Part shown: one piece after another, positions 55,870 through 64,000 of the stretch
How the letters are laid out: the number at the start of each line of letters is the position of its first letter
Position numbering within the stretch: position 1 is the stretch's first letter
From: Zantedeschia hybrid cultivar
Lineage: Eukaryota > Streptophyta > Magnoliopsida > Alismatales > Araceae
NCBI GenBank assembly: GCA_030544215.1
Contig: JARZZO010000009.1
Coordinates: 48,231,129 to 48,295,128 of the forward strand
Length of the DNA: 64,000 nucleotides
Direction: 5' to 3'
The notes under the pieces: generated by a model
The model's input: the letters and a program-made list of their open reading frames with translations, nothing else
Told to the model about the DNA's origin: nothing
Database searches by the model: none
Position numbers and translations under genes: made by a program

Positions 55870-56887
55870 TGTAACGACCCGCCACCCTATAATCGGAGAT
55901 CCGATTACTAAATGGGTACCGAATCATTAAAAACTAGAGCCAAGCCAGGATCTCGATAAGTCTGGGAAATAAATGATAAACTAAGGTAAACATTCCACAT
56001 TACATCGAATTGTAAAGGAAGAGCAAGAATTAAAAATTATTACAATTCAACTTGACTTGGCAAATAATTACATATTCCAACTGAAAAGAGATAATTAAGC
56101 GTACAAACTTGAAAGAAAAATAACAAGTACATCGGGGCATACTCCATAACAGTGATTGCTGGCGCGCAACCCGAGACAACACCCTCCATGGTACCTCTGT
56201 CTGGAACCCTCACCTGAAAACCGCAGGAGGTGAATCTCATCGAAATGAACTCAGTAGGGATCCTTCGATCCCTACCACCCACTCACACACCCACAAGCGC
56301 AACAACACAAATATAGGCAATTTAAATAAATAAAACAGTAAACACAACTCTCAAATATTCCCAAATTCTGATATAAAACACATGCATTTGTAAATGCAAC
56401 ATGCACAACTCTAAAACCACTCCACCACAGAGTCCACAGCTAGCGTCTCGGCTAAACACACAAATCACGGGGCCGAACGCAGAAAACACCGACCTACTGG
56501 GACTAAACAGCAATCCCTCAGATAGCGCGCTGGCTACTCCGGCTTGTCTAGCTCTAAGTGGTTCTGCTTCCCCTAACACGAGTGATACTCCGAATGTACC
56601 ACTCCCACACTGGTATTAGCTATACCCCGAGGTACACCAGGTGACCCTCTCTCTAGGCGTCACCCCATCACTCCTACACCGGCGTTGTGTCACTCCTACA
56701 CTGACACAGGGTGCTTAAGTGCTAACAACTGTTACTCTAGGTCCACGATCGCATAAAATATAATACAGTGCGATCCGATCACATAGAAACCCCCGTCCTT
56801 GAAGTATGTTTTCAAGCATGCATTTAACTAAACTATTTAACAATGTAAATGCATGTTGATTGCATGAATTAATGAGGTTCGGTCTTT

Positions 56888-57118
56888 GAATTGCATCGCC
56901 CGTGGACGATGTCATTCAAGACCCCTAAACTGGTTCATACGAAAACTGGCCTCGAAAGATGGTCTACATCGCGTCGCCCCTGGCAGTCGCTATTTAAAAT
57001 GGCGTCGCTGTCCCCAGACGCTATTCAAGATAGTGACAGAATCCCCTGATATGGGCTAAATCGCATCTCGGATGGAAACTGCCATTTAAAATGGCGTCGC
57101 TGTCCTCAGACGCCATTT
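56888..57118. repeat. five dyads in the Tekay-family solo LTR
   Basis: Single dyad at 56888-56917 and double dyads at about 56967-57027 and 57058-57118, each double with a 1-base gap. All centres are 10 bases. Confidence 0.88.
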
Positions 57119-57667
57119 AGCACTCGTAGACAGGTTCCCCCCTCCGGCCTCACTGAGTCAGAAAGTGGGATTTCTCTCCCAAATCGCACACAAAAATGTC
57201 AAAATGGAGAAAGTAGGGGAGAAGCTTAATTATTTTCATAAAGAACACCTTAGAACATGATTTCTACCCTAGAAGCGCCCACACATATTACATGCTTCAA
57301 AGCAGAAAAATTATGATTTTAAACAAAACACCACGATGATCGTCACCCTATCGGTTACTTGAACTCCTCCGTCCTCCTAGCCGCCGAACCGCCACACCAC
57401 ATGCTGTCGCCAGTACCGCCGTGGACGCTGTTACTCCACCAGGACGTTGGCCGCCGTCTGGAGAGAAATGCGCCGCGGGGGAGATGGTGTTGGTAGTGGT
57501 GGAAGTTAGAAGGTTGATGGAGTGGAGGGAGAGGAGGAATGGGGAGAGGAAAGAAAGGAGAAGGGGGAAGGGGGAGCAGATGGATCGGAGAGAGGGAGGA
57601 GAGAGAAGAGAATAAGAGAAATGAGGAAAGGGAAGGAGGGCTTCGGAGTGTCAACTGAAACTTGGAT

Positions 57668-57882
57668 AAAATACATCGTCCAAGACCGACGCCAATCAGA
57701 CGACAAGACGGAGTCGTACACTGACAGATCTCTGAATGGCGTCGACCATGCAAGATGTTATTCAAACGATAAGACTGGGGCCGTACTCTCGCGGCCCAAA
57801 ACTGGCTCACGTGGCACATTCTAAAAAGCGTCCACCTAACCTGACGCCATTTGAACCGCGTCGAGCAAGCTCGACGCGAAAA
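57668..57882. repeat. four dyads near the outer end of the solo LTR
   Basis: Left arms near 57668, 57735, 57823 and 57853. The last two form a gap-free double dyad. All centres are 10 bases. Confidence 0.87.
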
Positions 57883-57979
57883 AGAACTCATGCCCCAACC
57901 CCACAATGGCCCAAACCAAGGGGTCTGACTCCGAAACCGACCCGATAACCGGATCCGAAACCTCATTCCTTACACTTGT

Positions 57980-59017
57980 AGTGGATGCAAAGGCAAGTGC
58001 ATCATCATCGCCTCACACACACACATATGACACACACACACACACAACCTGCAAAGATAAATGCATCGTCATCATCTTCAATTAATTCACAAGTGCTACT
58101 AACAAAAGTTAAACACATAATAAAAATTAAACACAATACCCATGACACATAATGCTACACACACACTAGATATGTAGATAGTTAGCTAGGTAAATAGATA
58201 GAAAGATATATAAATAGATAGATAAATAGATTTACAGACATAGATATACACATTTCTAACAAAAATTCGACAGCATCTCTCCTGAAGGTTGTACATTTTT
58301 CACATTTGTATACCTGCTTGATTTCATACAATTTCATAAAAAAATAGTACCTACATTACATAACATACACATACACATCTACACCCTCATCCGTACCTGC
58401 AAGAAAACTTACTTGTATCCACATGTAAATATCAAGTCACATCCATATACACACGTCTTACATCTATATCCACATACACAGTACATAAATTATATTCCAA
58501 TTCACATGTGCGTCCACAAGTATATATCTATCTACTTGTATATTATCCTATGGTAATAAGCGGAGGTAAACCTCTATGCACTAGGGTTGCTAGTTTGATA
58601 TACTAAAGTAGTAATATAGTCTGACAAAAAGAAATCCACATGTACATAAATAAAGTCGGATAGATAAATAGGTAGCTAGTTAGATAGATAGATAGATAGA
58701 TATATGCATAGATAGATAGATGGATACGTACATAGCTTGCAAGATAGATAGGTAGGTTGGTAGCTAGATAGGTAAATAGATAAGATAGTTACATACACAA
58801 ATAAATAGGTAGGTATAAAGATAAGATAGTTACATAGATAGGATAGGTAGGTCGATGGATAGATGGATAGATACATAGATAGATAGAAAGATAGGATAGC
58901 TAGATAGATAGATAGTAGCTAGTTACATAGCTAGATAGGATACATAAGTAGATAAATAGGATATCTAGATAGATAGGTAGTAGCTAGATATATGGATTGG
59001 TAGATAGATAGCTAGGT

Positions 59018-59063
<46 letters not shown>

Positions 59064-60240
59064 CAAGATAGATACATAGATAGATATACAGTTAGATAGG
59101 TAGATAGGTAAATATATAGAGAAATATATAGATAAATAGTTAAACTAGATAGGTAAGGAGGTACATATTTAACTTTATAAATAGATAGGTAGATAAACTA
59201 GACATACAGATAGTTAGCTACATAGTTAGATAGAAAGATTTAAATAAATAAGTTTATAGATTTATAGATATAGATATACACATTTCTAAAAAAAATTCAG
59301 CAGCATATCCTCTGAAAGTTGTACATTTTTCAAACATGTACACCTGTCTGATTTCATACAATCTCATAAACAAAAGGTACCTACATTACATAACATACCC
59401 ATCCATGGATATTTGATCATCTAATGTTCTTTATTATATGTACTTCATGATTATCTTAAAATTTCGGCAGCCATCTCCTCACACTTATCCAATATACCAC
59501 CATTATTTACTAATTTTAATTTTTCTCAAAAGTTACTTGTATAAAATACAAATGACAAAAAGAGTAGTCAAAATTTGTAGGTATATTGAAGAAGAGTGAG
59601 AAGATACTTTCGAAAATTTAAGATAATCATGAAGCACATATAATAGAGAACATTAGATGATCAAATATCTACAGACTGTCTAACAGGATAATTCAAGACT
59701 TTATGATCGATATATGTTTCACAGTAAAAACATATATTATAACAAAAGTTCTGAATGGGCAAAAAAGAGAAAAAAAGACCAAAACTACATCCACAACTAT
59801 ATTTACATATGCACAGCCACATCCACATATACAACCACATCCTCATCCATACCTGTAAGAAAATTTACTTGTATCTACATGTAAATATCAAGTTACATCC
59901 ACATACACACGTCTCATATCCACATCCACATATACGGTACAGAGATTATATTCCAATTCACATGCGCATCCACAAGTATATATCTATGTACTTATATATT
60001 ACCCTTTGGTACTAGGTGGAGATAAATCTCTACGTACTGGGGTTGCCAGTTTGAAATACCAAAGTAGTAATATAGTCTGACAAAAAGAAATATATATGTA
60101 CATAAATAAAATCAGATAGATAAATGATATATATATATGTAGATAGGTAGCACATCCACATGTGCACCTATAAAAAAACATTACATCTAGATCTACATCC
60201 ACATCTAAAGAGGCCAATAGAGATACATAACACATGAAAC
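57980..60240. repeat. GATA/TA microsatellite block flanked by a duplicated segment
   Basis: GATA/GGTA-rich tracts at about 58180-58260 and 58660-59260, with (TA)n at 59022-59061. The stretches at 58250-58640 and 59270-59410 plus 59840-60110 are copies of each other (gttgtacatttttca.., tacctacattacataaca.., cacaagtatatatctat). A third diverged piece lies at about 54970-55050. Reading frames here are repeat artefacts. Confidence 0.85.
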
Positions 60241-61335
60241 TTACATTGCAGGATTAAAATAAGCACCAAGGTACATATTGCGTTAGAATTAATATCCCAA
60301 TAACGAAATATAAACGAGTACGTTAAGAATAAGATATTCTAAGAAAGGACAAGTAACAACTGTGAATTCCAAGACTTGGGACATCTATTACTCAATTTTG
60401 CCTAAACAACTGTGAAATGTCATAAACAACTTTAAAATAATATTTTTTATTTAAATTATTGTTAATTATTTTACGTTATTTTTCTTATATTTGGACTATT
60501 ATAAATTGTCATTTTTTAATATCAATTGACCTCTAAAATTATCTTTTTAACTCATTGTGATTCTTAACCTATAATCGTAGTAGGATGTTAATTAACTATA
60601 ATGCCCATGCCATAATGTGGGATGCAACCATCCCCTTCTTCATCTTCTATCATGATTAATCTTTACTAATTTTCTTTTTAACTTCATACTTACTTGATAA
60701 TTACCTTTTAAATTACTGGTACTATCTCCTTTCTTTTTAACGTACATAGAATGATAGAATGCTTATAGGAGATATCTTCTTCCCTTATATGTATCTAATA
60801 GATTATTACTCAAATTTGGACACTATTTGAGACCACAAAGCTTGGCATCAATTTTAGTTTCTTAATTCTTATAACCTGAGATCGTGTGCATGCTTCAAGC
60901 TTGGTGATTGCAGAGGAAGATAACAGTGGAAAAACAAATAAATCAGACGTATTGTTCCTGACGTCCAAAACTGACTTGATATTTTCCAGCCTTTGGAAGC
61001 TGCTCCTTTGGTTTAAGGAGATAGAGGTCATTTTTCAAAAGCTTAAGAGCTTTTACGTAAATCGATGATGCTCCAACGACATCATCGTGTGAGGCGGCCC
61101 TCATGATTTTAAAGCTTAAGTGCTTAAGAGCAATATAACTCCTCCTTATAGTGGTTCTAGTAAGTAATCCAAATTTCCAACCAGGTGTGGATGACTATTT
61201 ATTTCTCTTCATTGGCAGCGTGTGAGGCGGCCCTCATGATTTTAAAAGTCATCCACGCCGCACATGAAATACTAGAGATCAAAACAAAATATTTCTAATC
61301 AAAATAAAACAAGTCCAACCAAAATAAGCACAAAC
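60241..61335. other. non-coding stretch with a 28-bp direct repeat and hairpins
   Basis: No convincing gene. The segment cgtgtgaggcggccctcatg and its continuation occurs at about 61086-61113 and 61219-61246. Short inverted repeats sit next to each copy: cgatgatg/catcatcg at 61063-61088, and gtgtggatgac/gtcatccac around 61184-61256. Confidence 0.6.
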
Positions 61336-61720
61336 TTATGGGAGTAGGGGACGACGGTAGGCCAAGCGGGGGGAGGGGGCGGTGATGGGAGCAACAAACG
61401 TACGGTAGTAGGCTGAGTGGCCTTGAGGCCGACGACAGGAGTAGGGGAGGACGGAGGTCAGCGGCGGCGGCAATCGGAGTAGTGAGAGGACGGTGGCAGG
61501 CCGACCGGGGGGAGGGGGCCGATGATGGGAGCAACAAATGTATGGTGGCAGGCCAACCTAGGGGGGGAGGGGGGCAGGGGAGGACAACGGTCGACGACTA
61601 GAGTAGACCAGTGGGAGGACGGTGGCAGGCCGACCGGGGGGAGGGGGCCAGTAATGGGAGCACCAGACCTATGGTGGCAGGTCGAGCTGGGGGGGGGGGG
61701 GGGGGGACGAGTTGTCAGTA
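61335..61720. repeat. G-rich minisatellite with an 18-G run
   Basis: About three units of roughly 130 bp, each with gaccggggggaggggg-type cores and gatgggagcaacaaa, followed by an uninterrupted G run at about 61689-61706. Strong G-quadruplex potential. The reading frames over it on both strands are repeat artefacts. Confidence 0.8.
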
Positions 61721-61739
61721 GAAGCCCAGAAGAATGTAT

Positions 61740-62187
61740 CTTGTGAGGAACTGTCCCCAGAAGAATAAGACAGGTCAGGAGCCGAGTGGTCAGTAGAAGC
61801 CCGGGACCTAGAGTGGTGTTGTGTGTTCTCTTGGAAGAGGTCCGAGATGCTGGTTTAGATGAACACTTTTATCTTATCTCATTAGGTAGTAGTTGTGAAC
61901 TCTTATGGCACTTTCTATGTATTTTGGACATGGTGGAGAATCAGTTTTGTAATATGTGCCTCGTAAGGTTAATGTATGGTTATATCAGTCTATCAGTTTC
62001 GGCAGAATTGTAGAACATAGTTAACTTAGTGATTGATGAGATTAACCGGTTGTACGGAGCCTTGTGTAAGAGTGTGATAAGTGAGGGTGATTGATGTAAT
62101 CTGTGTTATTGGCGTGGAATTGTTGACAGTGGTTATTGTTTGAGCGGTTACAATTTCGAGGACGAAATTCTTTTAAGGGGGGGAGTA
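61740..62187 (+). mobile_element. 3' end of a Tekay-like element with polypurine tract
   Basis: Non-coding 3' sequence ending cgaggacgaaattc then a polypurine run at about 62174-62185, directly before an LTR start. The same arrangement is at 22716-22756 of the complete Tekay. The coding part is missing to the left. Confidence 0.75.
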
Positions 62188-62278
62188 TGTAAGGATTGAG
62201 GATTCGGGTTCAGGTATCGGGTCGGTTTCGGGCCGGACCCCCTGGTTTGGGTCCTGGTGGGTCTGGGGTGTGCCTTCT

Positions 62279-62514
62279 AAATGACGTATGGGGTGCACGA
62301 CGCCTTTCGAATGGCGTCTTGCTGTGTGGACGCCATTTAGCTGGGTTGTTGTTGTGCCACGTGGACGCCACGTGGGCTGGCTTCGGGCCGCGAGAGTACG
62401 GCCCCAGTCTTGTCGTCTGAACGGTGTCTTTGATGAGTGACGTGTTTCAGAGTCTCTGTCAGAGTATGGCCCGTCTTGTCAGCTGATAAGCGTCTGTCTA
62501 GCACGACACGTTTT
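62279..62514. repeat. four dyads, first cluster of the last LTR
   Basis: Gap-free double dyad at 62279-62338, then 62419-62448 and 62485-62514. All centres are 10 bases. Confidence 0.88.
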
Positions 62515-63086
62515 AACCTATTTCACTTTGACCCTGCGAGCCTACCCTCCTTCCTCTCATTCTCTCCTTCTCTCTCTCTCTCTTTCCTCTCTCCGACCCC
62601 CTCCGATTCCCCCTTTCCTTTCCCCTTCCCCTTCTTCCTCTTCCACCACTCCAACACCTCTCTACCTCTCACCACTACCACCACCACTTCCTCCGCGGCA
62701 CTTAATTCTCCGGGCGGCGACCGACGTCCCGGCGGAGTGATGGCGTCCTCCGCGGTACCGGTGGCAGTTTGCGGTGCGGCGGTTCAGCGGTACGGAGCCA
62801 AGAGGAGTTCAAGTAACCGGTAGGGGGACGATCTTTGCACGTGATGTGGTTGTTTCATCTGTGTTTCCCGCTTTGAAGGATGATACGTGAATGGAGATTT
62901 GGGTAGAATGAGCATGTTAAGGGGCCTTTTAATGAAAATGGTCATTTTTATGAAATGGGAATTAATGGGTTTCTTGTGGTAAATTGGATTCCCCTCTTCA
63001 TTTCCTATTTTTGGGGTGATTTTGGGGTAATGGAGACCTTGTTTTGAGGTTCGGGTTGAGTTGCAGAAAACCAAATTTTTGGCTCT

Positions 63087-63434
63087 GAATGGCGTCAGGA
63101 TAGGGCGACGCCATTTAAAATGGTGACGGGCTAGGACGACGCCATTTAGGCCAGAATTGTGCCGGAAGCGGTTTCTGTTAGAATAGAGTTCTATTTTGAA
63201 TGGCGTTTGGAGACAACGACGCCCTTCAAACGGCGGCTTCCCAGGACGACGCGTTTTAGCTCAGATCACCCCGAGGTTTGTCTTTGTTTCTGTCGCTATC
63301 AGGCGACTAGGGACAACGACGCGTTTTAAAAGATGACGACTATGCACGACGCCTTTTAGGCCATATTCCGAGGCCGATTTTATATGAACAAGTTTAGGAT
63401 GCTTGAATGACGTCGGCCACGGGCGACGCGATTC
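63087..63434. repeat. seven dyads, second cluster of the last LTR
   Basis: Double dyads from about 63087, 63198 and 63299, and a single dyad at 63405-63434. All centres are 10 bases. Several left arms read gcgac or gtgac instead of gcgtc, so a T-to-A variant is tolerated. Confidence 0.87.
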
Positions 63435-64000
63435 AAGACAGAATCACATTAATTAATGATATTAATACGTGTTTACACTGTTAGATAGTTCTATTCAAGT
63501 GCATGCTTAAAATCATCCATCGAGGCCGAGGATTTCTGTATGATCGGGATCGCATCATATGTGTGTGTGTTTATGCGATTGTGGAGCTAGAATAATTATG
63601 GTTTGCGTTTGACACCTTGTGTCGGTGTGGGTGGGACATAGTGTCTATGTGGCAATGTTGTCGTACCGGTGTGGGAGGGGTACATGTTAGTGTTTCACCT
63701 ATGGCTGGGGGAAGCAGAACCACCTAGAGCCAGTCGGGCCGGAGTAGCCAGCGCGCTATCCGAGGGGTTACTGTTTGGTCTCAGCGGGTCGGTGTTTTCC
63801 TAGTTTGTCGTGGCAGTTTCTGGCGTGTTTCTCACTGTGGAGCCGGGTGTGGTGTTGCTGGAGTTTACCCCTTCGCCACTGGGCCTGATGTAACCTGAGA
63901 TATCGAGGTTACGAGTGGTACCCTTCGCCCTTTGGCCTAATGTGACCCGGGAGGTTAGGGTTATGGGTAGTCCCTATAGCTTCGGCTTGAGGGGGGTTTC

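Larger units (their letters stand above)
55870..57974 (-). mobile_element. Tekay-family solo LTR
   Basis: This 2105-bp LTR on minus runs TGTAAGG..GTTACA. The flanks are cttgc (55865-55869) and cttgt (57975-57979), a one-base-decayed duplication. The unoccupied sister segment near 55393 reads through as ccttgcagtgg. Confidence 0.88.
62188..64000 (+). repeat. Tekay-like 3' LTR, runs off the window
   Basis: Starts TGTAAGGATTG, has dyads at 62279-62514 and 63087-63434 either side of a CT-rich block (62540-62690), the CGGTGTGGG repeats (63615-63690) and the sequence toward U5. It is a diverged subfamily of the LTR at 15906. Confidence 0.88.

Noticed and set aside
57975..57983. cttgtagtg as the missing CACTA right terminus
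   Set aside because: It is the target duplication plus ordinary flank of the Tekay-family solo LTR; the sister segment at 55393 shows the same flank on both sides, with no transposon end.
58676..60235. Frames encoding Tyr/Ser/Ile- or His-rich repeats
   Set aside because: Translation of GATA, TA and CA microsatellites; no domain.

Overview
The window is repeat-rich, probably pericentromeric, flowering-plant nuclear DNA. I see no intact host gene. Almost everything is nested LTR retrotransposons (Ty3/gypsy Tat/Ogre and Tekay chromovirus lineages), one CACTA (En/Spm) DNA transposon, and simple or minisatellite repeats. The species cannot be named from the sequence.

Layout. (1) A Tat element in minus orientation (Tat 1) runs from before base 1 to 37141. 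From its 5' LTR (35910-37141) one meets leader, gag, protease, a G-patch-like segment, RT, two RNase H domains and integrase, then two intron-containing genes in antisense (aORF2, a plant-mobile-domain gene, and aORF1, a DUF7745/PMD-like gene). Its 3' LTR lies off-window. (2) Tat 1 is broken by three insertions: a Tat derivative at 1550-11823 (TSD caatc) that kept only LTRs and antisense genes and was itself hit by a different LTR at 6910-8415 (TSD ctagt); a complete Tekay element at 15906-24519 (TSD aggag); and a Tekay solo LTR at 28040-30464 (TSD ggagg). (3) Tat 1 abuts a plus-strand Tat copy (Tat 2, 37142-45836), itself hit by a truncated Tekay-family LTR. A further Tat solo LTR follows at 45847-47140 (TSD cagac). 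(4) From 47.1 to 48.9 kb there is an exon fragment, an unrelated LTR and AT-rich DNA. (5) From 48.94 to about 55 kb there is a decayed CACTA transposon with subterminal repeats, a TNPA/PTTA-like gene and a TNP2-type transposase. (6) From 55 to 61.7 kb there are local duplications, another Tekay-family solo LTR (55870-57974), GATA/AT microsatellite and a G-rich minisatellite. (7) From 62188 to the end is a Tekay-like LTR.

The most striking signal is not a gene. It is a dyad of two roughly 10-bp arms (consensus about AAAnGCGTC and its inverse GACGCnTTT) separated by exactly ten non-conserved bases. I count roughly 90 by eye. It occurs in the LTRs and non-coding parts of both Tat and Tekay, two lineages with otherwise unrelated LTRs. 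It is often doubled into a 60-61 bp module of four arms. I saw none in gag-pol, the CACTA element or the two unrelated LTRs. Arms vary independently rather than by compensatory pairing, which argues for a DNA-level protein site rather than an RNA hairpin. The Tat antisense genes are natural candidates for a trans-acting partner, but that is inference only.
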